Made by a program: the position numbers and the translations under genes
In this document: positions 34,415 through 43,671 of the stretch, piece after piece
Numbering within the stretch: the first letter of the stretch is position 1
Layout of the letters: every line of letters starts with the position of its first letter
Source: Streptomyces flavofungini
GTDB taxonomy: Bacteria > Actinomycetota > Actinomycetes > Streptomycetales > Streptomycetaceae
Assembly (NCBI RefSeq): GCF_030388665.1
Contig: NZ_CP128846.1
Location: forward strand, 8,838,001-8,902,000
Direction: 5' to 3'
Length of the DNA: 64,000 bases
Notes under the pieces: model-generated
What the model saw: only the letters and a program-made list of their open reading frames with translations
Databases searched by the model: none
Told to the model about the DNA's origin: nothing

Positions 34415-36076
34415 ATGGATGGCGTGGTGGACGACAAGCAAGGTGGGCGCGAGGGAGGGGGCGGCGAAGTCCCCGGGGCGAAGAACCGGTGGGCGGTGCT
34501 CGGTGTTCTCTCGCTGAGCCTGCTGGTCGTCGCCCTTGACCTGACCGTGCTGAACGTGGCCCTGCCCACGCTGAGCACCGAACTCAAGCCGTCGTCGGTG
34601 CAGTTGCTCTGGATCGTCGACGTCTACTCGCTCGTCGTGGCGGGTCTTCTCATCAGCTGCGGCACCCTCGGCGACCGCCTCGGCCGCAAGCGGTTCCTGT
34701 GCCTCGGCTTCGTCGTCTTCGGCATCGCCTCGGCCACCGCGGCCTGGGCGAACGGGCCCGAGATGCTGATCGCGGCCCGCGCGCTGCTCGGCATCGGCGC
34801 CGCCATCATCATGCCGTCGACGCTGTCGATCATTCGCAATGTCTTCACGGATCGCAAAGAGCGCACGGTGGCGCTCGCTGTCTGGGCCACCATGTCCGCG
34901 GCCGGTGCCGCGGTCGGCCCCGTGGTCGGCGGCGTCATGATCGAGCACTTCTGGTGGGGCTCGGTCTTCCTGATCAACGTGCCCATCATGGTCTTCGCGC
35001 TGTTCGCCGCGGTGACCCTGGTGCCGGAGTCCAAGCACCCCAACCCGCCGCGCTGGGACACCGTCGGCGCGGCCCTCTCCGTCACCGGCCTGATCTCGCT
35101 GGTGTACGCCATCCAGCACGGCGGCGCGGAGGGCCTGGAGGCCCAGACGATCATCACCGGCGTCCTCGGCCTCGCGCTGCTCACCGCGTTGGTGCTGCGG
35201 GTCCTGCGGGTGCCGGACCCGCTCTTCGATCCCAAGCTGTTCCGCAACCGCGCGTTCTCCGTGGCGGTCGTGAGCGTGGTCCTCGCCATGTTCGGCATGG
35301 GCGGTCTGATGCTGCTGCTCACCCAGCACTGGCAGTTCATCGGCGGCGCCTCGCCGATGGAGTCGGGCCTGCGCCTGCTGCCGCTGTTGCTCGCCACCAT
35401 GATCGGGGCTCCGATCATGTCGGTCATCGTGCCGAGGTACGGGACGCGGTTCGCGATGATGATCGGGATGGGCCTGATCGGCGGGGCGTTCTTCGTCCTG
35501 ATGAACGTCGAGCCCGACACCGAGTACTGGGTCTTCGCCATCGCCCTCGCGGGCATCGGCGCCGGGGCGGGCTGCGCCATGACGGCCGCGTCGGACGCCA
35601 TCATGTCGACGGCCGAGGCGGACACCGCGGGCGGCGCCGCGGGCATCGAGGAGACCTCCTACGAACTCGGCAACGGACTGAGCGTGGCGATCATGGGCAG
35701 TGTCGCGTCCGCGCTCTTCCGCAGGGAGATGGACACCTCCGTGCCCGGCGTGGACGAGAAGTCCATGGACGCGGCACGGGAAGGCATCGCCGACGCCGTC
35801 GGGGTCGCTGGCGCGCTGCCGGGCTCCGCGGGGGAGGCGCTGGAGCGGCAGGCCGACAAAGCCTTCGCGGACGCGTTCGGGTTCACGTCGCTGTGCACCG
35901 GCGTCCTGCTCGTCCTGGTGGCGATCGCCGTGTTCCTGTTCATCCCGCGCTCGGCCGGGCGGCTCACCCCGGCGGCCGAGGGCGCCGGGGGAGACTCCGA
36001 GGAGGGCGTGGACCTTGTGAAACAGGCGCAGGGGGAGTCGGCCGAGCACAGGACCGAGTCCGCGGACCGGTCCTGA
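34415..36076 (+). CDS. pamW: MFS drug/proton antiporter, pamamycin exporter
   Basis: 553 residues with 14 predicted helices (DHA2/EmrB-QacA type). LDLTVLNVALPTL, WIVDVYSLVVAGLLISCGTLGDRLGRKRFL (motif A) and SAAGAAVGPVVGG (motif C) mark it as a drug antiporter. The insert MDTSVPGVDEKSMDAAREGI near the last helices is a usual external loop. ATG 34415 has AAGGAGG upstream. The role is self-protection by export of the macrodiolide, controlled by the divergent PamR2. Confidence 0.88.
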   Translation: MDGVVDDKQGGREGGGGEVPGAKNRWAVLGVLSLSLLVVALDLTVLNVALPTLSTELKPSSVQLLWIVDVYSLVVAGLLISCGTLGDRLGRKRFLCLGFVVFGIASATAAWANGPEMLIAARALLGIGAAIIMPSTLSIIRNVFTDRKERTVALAVWATMSAAGAAVGPVVGGVMIEHFWWGSVFLINVPIMVFALFAAVTLVPESKHPNPPRWDTVGAALSVTGLISLVYAIQHGGAEGLEAQTIITGVLGLALLTALVLRVLRVPDPLFDPKLFRNRAFSVAVVSVVLAMFGMGGLMLLLTQHWQFIGGASPMESGLRLLPLLLATMIGAPIMSVIVPRYGTRFAMMIGMGLIGGAFFVLMNVEPDTEYWVFAIALAGIGAGAGCAMTAASDAIMSTAEADTAGGAAGIEETSYELGNGLSVAIMGSVASALFRREMDTSVPGVDEKSMDAAREGIADAVGVAGALPGSAGEALERQADKAFADAFGFTSLCTGVLLVLVAIAVFLFIPRSAGRLTPAAEGAGGDSEEGVDLVKQAQGESAEHRTESADRS

Positions 36077-36116
36077 CCGCAGGCGCTCCGCACGCCGCGA
36101 CCGCACATCGCCCGCC

Positions 36117-36151
36117 CGTCGCACCCGCCCGTGGACCGGGCGGGTGCGACG
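36117..36151 (+). terminator. Strong hairpin terminator after pamW
   Basis: CGTCGCACCCGCCCG and CGGGCGGGTGCGACG form perfect 15-bp arms around a five-base loop, 40 bp beyond the pamW stop. Confidence 0.8.
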
Positions 36152-36476
36152 CGCGGGTCGGGCGCGGGGGCGGTGGGTGCCGCCCGGCGGGGAGCGACGC
36201 GGGCGACCCGGGCCGGACGGACGCGTGCGGCCCTGCCTTGACGCAGGTGTCCGGCTCGGCCTTGAACGATGCGCGGGGCGCGGTGGGCAATGGCGAGCGA
36301 GGCGCGCGTGAACGGGGTGCTCGGGGCGCGGTGGGGGCCGATGAGCGAGGTGCTCGTCGATGGGGTGCGCGGGGCGCACGTCGAGACAGCCGGGGCCCGT
36401 CAAGGACCCCGGCCGTCCGGCGTCGGCGATCACGCCCGTGCGCGCGGCTCGTTCCTCGGGCCGGCGCACGACCGCG
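36152..36476. other. Intergenic region with degenerate repeats and a second hairpin
   Basis: Between the converging pamW and ACP genes. At 36270-36380 short degenerate repeats around GGGGTGCTCGGGGCGCGGTGG and GATGAGCGAGG recur. GCCGGGG (36389-36395) and CCCCGGC (36407-36413) form a smaller hairpin that could terminate the leftward ACP/KS transcript. No gene is visible. Confidence 0.55.
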
Positions 36477-36707
36477 TCAGGACGCGCGCTTGCGGCGCTC
36501 GACGAGTTCCAGGATCTTGTCGAGCCGCTCCAGCTCCACGACCTCGTCGTCCGTGATCTCCACGCCGAGCCCCTTCTCCAGAGCGAGGGCGAACTCGACC
36601 GAGGCCAGGGAGTCCAGGCCCAGGTCCTCCAGCGTGGACTCCGGGGCGATCTGATCCTCGGAGATGTCGAATTCCTTGGTGAGCAGGGACTTGACCGTTT
36701 CGTACAC
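36477..36707 (-). CDS. Acyl carrier protein (the only ACP of the cluster)
   Basis: 76 residues. DLGLDSLASVEF carries the phosphopantetheine-accepting Ser33. The acidic helix-rich sequence and length are typical of discrete type II ACPs. GTG 36707 has AGGAGGAAACG upstream. It is the last gene of a leftward unit, 60 bp after the KASIII gene. The cluster has no acyltransferase and many CoA-type enzymes, so the ACP may serve only some condensation steps, with others running on CoA esters as in nonactin synthesis (inference). Confidence 0.93.
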   Translation of the reverse strand: MYETVKSLLTKEFDISEDQIAPESTLEDLGLDSLASVEFALALEKGLGVEITDDEVVELERLDKILELVERRKRAS

Positions 36708-36767
36708 CGTTTCCTCCTGGGAGCGCAGTGTCGGTGGGGCCGGCGCGGGGCCCGCGCCGGGAGAACC

Positions 36768-37817
36768 TCACCCGCGATAGGTGTGCGCCGCGAAGGCCGT
36801 CACGTCCGGCCAGGTCAGCGATGCCGCGCCCCAGGCGAGCCCGCCCCCGAACGCCGCGAGGAGCACCCGGTCGTCCGGGCGCAGCCTGCCCTCTGTCGCG
36901 GAGTCGGCGAGCAGCAGCGGCAAGGACGCGGCCGAGGTGTTGCCGACGTGCTCGATGTTGGAGAGGACCCGGTCGCGCGGGACGCCCAGTTCGTCGGCCA
37001 CGGCCTCGCTGATGCGCGCGTTGGCCTGATGGGTGGCGAGCCGGTCCACGTCCTCGACGGTCCAGCCGGAGCGTTCCAGGACGTCGAGCGCCGCCTGGGT
37101 CATGCGCTCCTTGGCGTGGCGGTAGACCTTGCGGCCCTGCATCTGCAGGTGGTGGTCGCTCGCCTCGGGCACGGTGCCGGTGGAGCGCTGCCGGGCGCCG
37201 CCCGCGGGGATCTGGATCAGGTCGCTGTGCGTGCCGTCGCTGCCGAGCCGGATCGGGCCGATGGCGCCCGGCTCGTCCGGGTCACCGGCGCGCAGCACGA
37301 CGGCCCCGGCGGCGTCCCCGAAGATGACGGCCGTGTTCCGGTCCTCCGGGTCGACGATGGCGGAGAACGTCTCGGCGCCGATGACGAGGACCTGCTCGGC
37401 GAAGCCCGCGGCGATCGCCCCGACCCCGGACGACAGGGCGTACAGGAACCCGGCGCACACGGCGGCGACGTCGTGCGCGGCGACGGGGCCGAGCCCGAGG
37501 GCCGCGGCGACCTCGGGGGCGGTGGCCGGGCAGAGCCGGTCCGGGGTCGCGGTCGCGAGGACGACGGCGTCCACGCTGTCGCGGCCCGCGGACTTGAGCG
37601 CCAACCGGCCTGCTTCCACGGCGAGTTCGCGGGTGGCCGTGCCCGGCGGGACGGTGTGCCGCTCGGCGATGCCGGTGCGGCTGCGGATCCATTCGTCGGT
37701 GGTGTCGAGTCGGGCCTCCAACTCCGCGTTGGTGACCGTGCCGGGCGGCACATGGCCGGCGACGCCCGCGAGGACGGCCGCGCGTGTGCGGTGCTTGTCC
37801 ATCTCCTCGGCCCTCAC
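36768..37817 (-). CDS. Ketosynthase III (FabH-like), canonical Cys-His-Asn
   Basis: 349 residues, closest in pattern to true FabH. Nucleophile Cys lies in HDVAAVCAGFLYAL; His in THQANARI; Asn in HVGNTSAASL. TTDEWIRSRTGI near the N-terminus is the FabH dimer/CoA-binding segment. GTG 37817 overlaps the upstream KS stop (GTGA), so the two are translationally coupled. It probably loads or first condenses a CoA starter with a malonyl-type unit on the ACP encoded next. One of seven free-standing KSs. Confidence 0.9.
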   Translation of the reverse strand: MRAEEMDKHRTRAAVLAGVAGHVPPGTVTNAELEARLDTTDEWIRSRTGIAERHTVPPGTATRELAVEAGRLALKSAGRDSVDAVVLATATPDRLCPATAPEVAAALGLGPVAAHDVAAVCAGFLYALSSGVGAIAAGFAEQVLVIGAETFSAIVDPEDRNTAVIFGDAAGAVVLRAGDPDEPGAIGPIRLGSDGTHSDLIQIPAGGARQRSTGTVPEASDHHLQMQGRKVYRHAKERMTQAALDVLERSGWTVEDVDRLATHQANARISEAVADELGVPRDRVLSNIEHVGNTSAASLPLLLADSATEGRLRPDDRVLLAAFGGGLAWGAASLTWPDVTAFAAHTYRG

Positions 37818-39133
37818 GCCTTCCCCAGCAGAATCGCGCTGCTGACCATGCCGACGGTGTAGTTGAAGGACAGCGCGTGCTCGACGCGCTGGGGCCGGGC
37901 GGTCGTGCCCGGTACCGGGTCGAAGAGGCAGGCGTCGTCAGGGTCGACGCAGCCCGCCGTCGGGAACACCGCGTCGCGCTGGATCATCAGCGACGTGGCC
38001 GCGACGCCGAGGCCGCCGAGCGGCCCGCCGTTGTGCCCGAAGCAGGCCTCCTGCACGGTCACGGGCATGCGCGTCGCACGGTCCCCGAAGAGGCTGTGCA
38101 CGATGTTCGACTCGGTCTCGTGGAAGACCCGGTCGCCCTCGGCGCCGCCGTTGACGTAGTCGATCTGGTCCGCCTCGACCAGGCCCGCCATCGCGTCCCG
38201 GGCGGCCTGGACCATGCCGACGCCCGCACGGTCGATGGCGAAGGCACTGTGCTGCGGGCTGCGCCGGGTGCGCTGCGCCAGCATCCGGGCGTAGGGCGTC
38301 GCGCCGCGCCGCTCGGCGTGCGCGCGGCTCTCCACGACGATCGTGATGGAGCCGTTGCCCATGTTGGAGCCCGGGGAGTTCTTGTCGTACGGTCGCATCT
38401 GCGCGCCCATCGCCAGGGCCGCGTCCTCCATGGCGTCGACGGTGACGCCCTCTTCGGCGCTCAGCTCGGCGTAGCGGTCGAGCAGGTCGGCGTAGTGCCG
38501 CAGGAAGTCGAGGCCGAACACGTCGGCGCCGGTGACCACCGCAACGTCCACCTCACCGCTCTTGATCATCCGCTGTGCCATGCCGAGCAGCACCGCCGAC
38601 GACGTACAGCCGTTGGAGACGGTGAAGTTGGGTCCCGTCCCGGCGACGACGGACACCTGGACGTTGGCCACGTCCATGGGGATGCCGGTGAGGGCGAGCC
38701 GGGTGCCCAGCTCGTTGATCTCGTCCTTGGTCGCTGTGGCGCGGTCGGCCCTGAGGATGTCGGCGTACTGGGCCGACCAGCAGTCACCGCCGTCGCGGGC
38801 GGCGAGGATCGCCGCCTCGGACAGCGCGCCCGCACGCCAGTCGAGCCCGGCGTCGCCACAGGCCTCCGCCATGGAGATCAGGCCGAGCAACTGCACCGGG
38901 GAATAGAGTTTCAGCGCCTTGACGGGAAGTTCGGGATAACGCTCCTTCACATCCGCGACATCGGTGCGCACTTGACCGAAGAAGACACCGTTGTTTTCCA
39001 CATGACAGGCGCCGGTGGAGACGATTTCCAGGAATTCCGCGGAAGTCGCGCACAGTCCGCCGGGTCCTGGCAGGGCGAATCCCATGCCCGTGATCAATGT
39101 GTCGCGACCGGGATCCTGCTGCTGGTCCGCCAT
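37814..39133 (-). CDS. Divergent KASI/II-type ketosynthase lacking first active-site His
   Basis: 439 residues, thiolase fold. The nucleophile is present (VSNGCTSSAVLLG). The region that normally reads HGTGT..D reads YVNGGAEGDRVFHE, so the first His is gone. The second His remains in FGHNGGPLG, but the preceding Lys motif is replaced by VQEAC. The KS at 46730-48055 shows the same changes. In nonactin synthesis the KS-like NonJ/NonK form ester C-O bonds; this gene and its twin are the best candidates for that role here. ATG 39133 follows AGGGAGTCTC. Confidence 0.87.
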   Translation of the reverse strand: MADQQQDPGRDTLITGMGFALPGPGGLCATSAEFLEIVSTGACHVENNGVFFGQVRTDVADVKERYPELPVKALKLYSPVQLLGLISMAEACGDAGLDWRAGALSEAAILAARDGGDCWSAQYADILRADRATATKDEINELGTRLALTGIPMDVANVQVSVVAGTGPNFTVSNGCTSSAVLLGMAQRMIKSGEVDVAVVTGADVFGLDFLRHYADLLDRYAELSAEEGVTVDAMEDAALAMGAQMRPYDKNSPGSNMGNGSITIVVESRAHAERRGATPYARMLAQRTRRSPQHSAFAIDRAGVGMVQAARDAMAGLVEADQIDYVNGGAEGDRVFHETESNIVHSLFGDRATRMPVTVQEACFGHNGGPLGGLGVAATSLMIQRDAVFPTAGCVDPDDACLFDPVPGTTARPQRVEHALSFNYTVGMVSSAILLGKA

Positions 39134-39264
39134 GAGACTCCCTGAGTTGCGTGCCGCTGTCGACAGGTCGCCCGCACGCAGTGGGCGCATGCTGCTGCAC
39201 CGTGCTGTGCCGGTGACGGCTGCCGACGTTAGAGCGCCGACCTGCCGGGCCGTAACCGGCCGCA

Positions 39265-39354
39265 GGTACCCGGTTTTCGCGCGCGGCCGGTATCGGTAGT
39301 ACCTCAATCAATAATTGGTACTTCAAGTACCGGCGGTGAATTCTCCCGGGTACC
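39265..39354. promoter_or_regulatory. Divergent promoter region with GGTAC motifs
   Basis: The 265-bp gap between two divergent KS genes contains an AT-rich patch and the perfect 15-bp palindrome GGTACTTCAAGTACC (39317-39331), i.e. GGTAC-N5-GTACC. Isolated GGTACC sites lie at 39265 and 39349, and AGTACC at 39298. The same GGTAC-N5-GTACC architecture recurs at 45648-45662. It is a likely pathway-regulator site governing both directions of the cluster. Confidence 0.6.
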
Positions 39355-39398
39355 GGTGGACCGATGTCGCGTCGGAAGGCCCCGGATAGTTTTCCGGC

Positions 39399-40718
39399 AT
39401 GGCTGAACTGGCTGCATCCGCTGGACGGAAAGACCGCCGGGGCTCGGTACTGGTCACCGGTATCGGCGTCATGCTCCCCGGCGCGACCCACGTCAATGAA
39501 TTCTGGCAGGACGTGCGTGACGGCCATTCCCGGATCGGCCGTCTGACCCGCGTCGATCCGGAACGGGCCGGTGTCGGCGCGGCCGGGGAGCTGCGCGACT
39601 TCGATCACCGGAAGTTCCTGCCGGAGCTGAACGAGAAGTTCGCCGCCCGGTACACCCGCGACGCCCTGGTGACCATGTCGGCCGTCGAGGAGGCCCGCCG
39701 TGACGCGGGGCTCGGATCCGACGACATCGACCCGCGCCGCCTGTCCCTCATCGCCTCGTCGTCGCGCGGCCCCCTGGAGTGGGTCAGCGAGGCGCTGACC
39801 GCCGACGACGCCGAGGCGGCCCGGGAGGGGGGCGGCACCGACCACTTCGGCGACAGCGGCGCGATGCTGCGCGGCATGCCCGGCGCCCCGGCCACCCTGT
39901 CCGCCATCTACGGCGACATACGCGGGTTCGTCACCACGCTGAGCAGCGCCTGCGTGGGCGGGCACCACGCCATCGCCTTCGCCGCGGACCTGATCCGCGC
40001 GGGCGTCGCCGACGCCGTGGTCGTCGTGGGCTACGAATTCCCCCTGACGCCCCTGGTCTTCCGGTCCTTCCGCGCGATGGGCAACCGCGTCCTGTCGACC
40101 GAGACCGACGACCCCCGGCGCGCCATCCGCCCCTACACCCGCGACCGCGAGGGCTTCGCCTTCGGTGAGGGCGCCGTCGCCCTGTGCCTGGAGCGGGAGA
40201 GCCACGCCCGGGCCCGCGGCGCCGCGGGCTACGCCCGGTTCCTGTCCCACCGGGCCCTGAACGAGGCCACCCACCCCTTCGGCATGGACATGAGCGGGCA
40301 GGTCACCGCCTCGGCCGTCGCCGAAGCGCTCGACGACGCGGGCCGGACCCCCGAGGACGTCGACTGGTTCTGCGCGCACGGCACCGCCACACCGAAGAAC
40401 GACGTGGCGGAGAGCCGGATGCTCGGCGCGCTCTACGAGGGCCGGCCGCGGTCCGCCTGGCCGCCCCTCAGCTCCGTCAAGCCCGTCTACGGCCACCTCC
40501 TCGGCGCGGCCTCGATGGTGAACGCGGCGGCCACCTCCCTGGCCCTGCACCACCAGTGCCTGTGCTCCACCGCCAACTACGCGGGCGCCGTACCCGATCC
40601 GGAGTGCGACCACGACCACGTCGCGGAGGGCCCCCGCCCGGCCCGCGCCGACCTCGCGGTGTCCCTGGCCTTCGCCATCGGCAGCCAGACCTCGGTGCTC
40701 GCCCTGGGCGCCGCGTGA
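39399..40718 (+). CDS. KASII-type ketosynthase with complete Cys-His-His site
   Basis: 439 residues. Cys in TLSSACVGGHHAI, His in CAHGTATPKNDVAE and Lys/His in SVKPVYGHLLGAA give a complete decarboxylating condensing enzyme, unlike the two other KASII-type proteins of the cluster. No chain-length-factor partner is present, so it should act as a homodimer. It opens the long rightward operon running to 55689. ATG 39399 has only a weak GGAAGG about 20 bases upstream. Which extension step it performs cannot be read from sequence. Confidence 0.9.
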   Translation: MAELAASAGRKDRRGSVLVTGIGVMLPGATHVNEFWQDVRDGHSRIGRLTRVDPERAGVGAAGELRDFDHRKFLPELNEKFAARYTRDALVTMSAVEEARRDAGLGSDDIDPRRLSLIASSSRGPLEWVSEALTADDAEAAREGGGTDHFGDSGAMLRGMPGAPATLSAIYGDIRGFVTTLSSACVGGHHAIAFAADLIRAGVADAVVVVGYEFPLTPLVFRSFRAMGNRVLSTETDDPRRAIRPYTRDREGFAFGEGAVALCLERESHARARGAAGYARFLSHRALNEATHPFGMDMSGQVTASAVAEALDDAGRTPEDVDWFCAHGTATPKNDVAESRMLGALYEGRPRSAWPPLSSVKPVYGHLLGAASMVNAAATSLALHHQCLCSTANYAGAVPDPECDHDHVAEGPRPARADLAVSLAFAIGSQTSVLALGAA

Positions 40719-40759
40719 TGGGAGCGCCGCGCCCGCGGACCGAAACCCTGAAGGAGACC

Positions 40760-42562
40760 ATGAGCACGCACAGCGGCACGGCGTCCCGACCCGCCGTCGT
40801 CCCCGACGTCGACTCCCTGGTGTCCCGGTACGTGACGCCGGGCATGCATCTGCACCTGGCGATGACCATGGCCCGGCCCAACGCCATGGTCTACGCCCTC
40901 GCGCGGCAGTTCGCGGGTCGGGGCGAGTTCACCGTCAGCACCTCGGCGACGCACACGGCGATGCACGCGCTGACCATGTCGGGCGCCGTCAAGCACCTGA
41001 TCACGTGCTTCCTCGGCGACACCTACCCCACACCGCGCCCCAACCCGCTCTACCGCGACCTGGTCCGCGGCACCCCGTTCACCTGCGAGCTGTGGTCCCT
41101 GCTCAGCTTCACGCAGCGCCTCATGGCCGGTGCCACCGGGCTGCCGTACGCCGTGACGTCCTCCCTCGTCGGTAGCGACCTGGAGCGCGGGCTCACCACC
41201 GAGGGACCCGCGGCCCGGCCGCGGGCGGGCGAGGGTCCAGGAACCGGCGCGAAGTTCCTGCGCGTGGCCGACCCGGCGGCAGGGGAGCGCCCCTTCGCCC
41301 TGGTGGAGCGGATGCGCCCGGACCTCACGCTGGTGCACGGGGCCTGCGCGGACCGGCGCGGCAACATCGTCCTCGTGCCGCCCGCGGGCGAGGGCCCCTG
41401 GGCCGCGTACGCCGCCGAACAGGGCGTGATCGCCACGGTCGAGCGCATCGTGCCGGACGACTTCGTCGACGCGCACCCCGAGCGGGTCGTCATCCCCGGG
41501 CAGCGCGTCCTCGCCCTGTGCGAGGCGCCGCTGGGCGCGCACCCGCAGTCGCTGCGCGGCGTGGCCAGCGGCGACGAGCGCGGCGACGTGGTGGGCTACC
41601 GCGACGACTACACCTTCCTCACCGAGCTCGTCGAGCGCCTCGCCACCGAGGACGGCGCCAAGGAGTGGTACCGCGAGTGGGTCGAGGAACCCATGGGGCA
41701 CACCGAGTACGTGCACAAGCTCGGCGCCGCGCGCCGCGCCGAACTGACCCTCTCCGCGGAGCCGTTGACTCCGCGCGAGCCCCTGGCACCGCCGCCGCTG
41801 CCCACCACCGCCGAGCCCGTGACGCGCGCCGAGCGGACCGTCGTCCTCGGGGCGCGCGCCATCGTCGAACAGGTCACGAGCGGCGCCTACGACACCCTGC
41901 TCGCCGGGATCGGCGTGTCCCACCTGGCCGCCTGGCTGGCCGCCGCCCTGCTGCGCGAACGCGGCATCCGAGTGCCGGTCTGCGCCGAACTCGGCTTCTA
42001 CGCCACCGACCCCGAGCCCGGTGACGTCTTCCTCTTCAGCCAGCTGCACGCGACGCGCTCCCAGCAGCTCGGCGGCATCCCGGAGATCCTCGGTGGCATG
42101 GTGTCGGCGAACCCGCGCTGCCTCGGCGTCCTCGCCGCCGGCGAGGTCGACGCGGACGGCAACGTCAACACCAGCCTGCTGGCCGACGGCCGGTGGCTGA
42201 CCGGCTCCGGCGGCGCCAACGACATCGCCACGAGCACCGACTGCCTGGTCCTCTCCACGGCCTCGCCGCGCAAGTTCGTCGAGCGCGTCGCCTATGTGAC
42301 AAGCCCCGGCGCCCGGGTGCGCGAAGTGGTCAGCCACTTCGGGAGGTTCCGGCGTACAGAGGGCGCGGCGGGCACCCCCGGCCCCTTCCGGCTCGCGACC
42401 TGGCTGCCGCCCGGCGGCGACGGACCCGCCCGGCCGGACGAAGCCGTGGCGAAGCTGACCCGGTGGCCGGTGAGCAGCGCGGGCTGCACCCCGGAACCGG
42501 AGGTCACCGAGGCGGAGATCGCCTGGCTGCGCAGTCTCGACCCGCAGGGTTTCTACAGGTGA
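40760..42562 (+). CDS. Fused two-domain family I CoA transferase
   Basis: 600 residues. The N-terminal half resembles the alpha subunit of glutaconate/3-oxoadipate CoA transferases (VPDVDSLVSRYVTPGMHLHLAMTMARPNAMVYAL). The C-terminal half resembles the beta subunit (AELGFYATDPEPGDVF, VDADGNVNTSLL, GSGGANDIA). Pamamycin assembly is reported to pass through 3-oxoadipyl-CoA; a fused CoA transferase that charges or exchanges succinate/3-oxoadipate fits, but the substrate is inferred. ATG 40760 is chosen for AAGGAG; an earlier ATG at 40718 overlaps the KS stop. Confidence 0.85.
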   Translation: MSTHSGTASRPAVVPDVDSLVSRYVTPGMHLHLAMTMARPNAMVYALARQFAGRGEFTVSTSATHTAMHALTMSGAVKHLITCFLGDTYPTPRPNPLYRDLVRGTPFTCELWSLLSFTQRLMAGATGLPYAVTSSLVGSDLERGLTTEGPAARPRAGEGPGTGAKFLRVADPAAGERPFALVERMRPDLTLVHGACADRRGNIVLVPPAGEGPWAAYAAEQGVIATVERIVPDDFVDAHPERVVIPGQRVLALCEAPLGAHPQSLRGVASGDERGDVVGYRDDYTFLTELVERLATEDGAKEWYREWVEEPMGHTEYVHKLGAARRAELTLSAEPLTPREPLAPPPLPTTAEPVTRAERTVVLGARAIVEQVTSGAYDTLLAGIGVSHLAAWLAAALLRERGIRVPVCAELGFYATDPEPGDVFLFSQLHATRSQQLGGIPEILGGMVSANPRCLGVLAAGEVDADGNVNTSLLADGRWLTGSGGANDIATSTDCLVLSTASPRKFVERVAYVTSPGARVREVVSHFGRFRRTEGAAGTPGPFRLATWLPPGGDGPARPDEAVAKLTRWPVSSAGCTPEPEVTEAEIAWLRSLDPQGFYR

Positions 42563-42572
42563 GGAGCACGGT

Positions 42573-43532
42573 GTGAGCGGTGGAATCTGGATGGGCAAGG
42601 GCCTGTCCTTCCGGGGCTTCGGGCACTACTTCCCGCGGCACTGCGAGGAGATCCCGGCGGACCTGCCCGAGGCCCCCGAGATGGAGGCGGCGGTCCTCGG
42701 CCCCGACCTCGGCGTGGAGCGGCGGCACCTGTCCGACGACACGGAGACCGTGCCGTTCATGGCCGTGCAGGCGGGCCGGCACGCGCTGCGCAACGCCGGT
42801 CTCGAAGCCGACGACCTCGACCTGGTGGTCTTCTCGTCCTGGTCGCAGCGCAGGTACGCGCCCGAGGACGCGCCCCGGATCGCGATGCGGCTCGGCGCCG
42901 GGCGGGCCCTGGCCTTCGACGTGTGCGCGGCCTGCGTCGGCTTCGTGCACTCCGTGCAGACGGCCGCGGCGATGCTGACCAGCCACCAGTGGCGGCGCGC
43001 CCTCGTGGTCTGCTCCGACCAGTTCTCGCAGCGGCTCAAGCCCGGACGGCGGGGCTCCTACGTCGGCGGGGACGGGGCGGGCGCCGCGGTCCTGGAGGCG
43101 GGGCCGCCGGACGACTCCCGGCTGCGGGACTCCGTCGTGCTCAGCTACGGCGAGCACGCGGGCGTCTCCAAGGCCCGTGGCAAGGACGGCTGGACGGTGA
43201 GCCTGCCCTCGATCGCGCAGGTGGCGGCGGCGACCGCGGGCGAGGCCACGGATCTGGTGCTGCGGCGCGCGGGCATGACGATGGCCGACGTGGACCGGGT
43301 GGTGCCGCATCCGGGGTCGACCCGGATCAGCGAGGAGCTCATCCGGCGCATCGGCGCCGACCCCGCGAGGGTCCTGACGAACCTGCGCACCCGCGGCCAG
43401 ACCACCAGCGCGACGATCCCGAGCGCGCTGTCGGAGTTCACCGAGTCCGGCGAACTGCGCAAGGGCGACGTGATCCTGTCGCCCGCGGCCGGCGCGGGCT
43501 GGTTCTCGGGAGCGCTGCTCTACCAGCTCTGA
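42573..43532 (+). CDS. KASIII-like ketosynthase with Gln in place of Asn
   Basis: 319 residues. The nucleophile is the Cys of VCAACVGFVHSV and the His lies in VPHPGSTRIS. The usual Asn of GNTSAASIP is Gln (RGQTTSATIP), so the oxyanion/decarboxylation site is altered. GTG 42573 follows GAGGAG, ten bases after the CoA transferase stop. It groups with the other HPGS/HSGT-type KASIII proteins of the cluster rather than with FabH. It may act on CoA esters or in acyl transfer without decarboxylation (inference). Confidence 0.87.
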   Translation: MSGGIWMGKGLSFRGFGHYFPRHCEEIPADLPEAPEMEAAVLGPDLGVERRHLSDDTETVPFMAVQAGRHALRNAGLEADDLDLVVFSSWSQRRYAPEDAPRIAMRLGAGRALAFDVCAACVGFVHSVQTAAAMLTSHQWRRALVVCSDQFSQRLKPGRRGSYVGGDGAGAAVLEAGPPDDSRLRDSVVLSYGEHAGVSKARGKDGWTVSLPSIAQVAAATAGEATDLVLRRAGMTMADVDRVVPHPGSTRISEELIRRIGADPARVLTNLRTRGQTTSATIPSALSEFTESGELRKGDVILSPAAGAGWFSGALLYQL

Positions 43533-43620
43533 GACCCCAGCTCTTCTGAGTGAGCCCCCAGCTCTGCGACTCCAGCTCCGAGACCCCAGCTCTGCGACTC
43601 CAGCTCCGAGCCTTCAGCTC
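43523..43620 (+). repeat. 14-bp tandem repeat starting at the end of a KS gene
   Basis: CCAGCTC recurs at 43523, 43537, 43558, 43572, 43586, 43600 and (as TCAGCTC) 43614: spacing 14, 21, then 14 four times. The first copy is the last coding codons of the KASIII gene (TACCAGCTCTGA), so the array has grown from the gene's 3' end into the 139-bp gap. Confidence 0.85.
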
Positions 43621-43671
43621 GGAGACGAGACAGCACGCACACGACGGGAAGACGAGGAAAGGACCTCCCTC

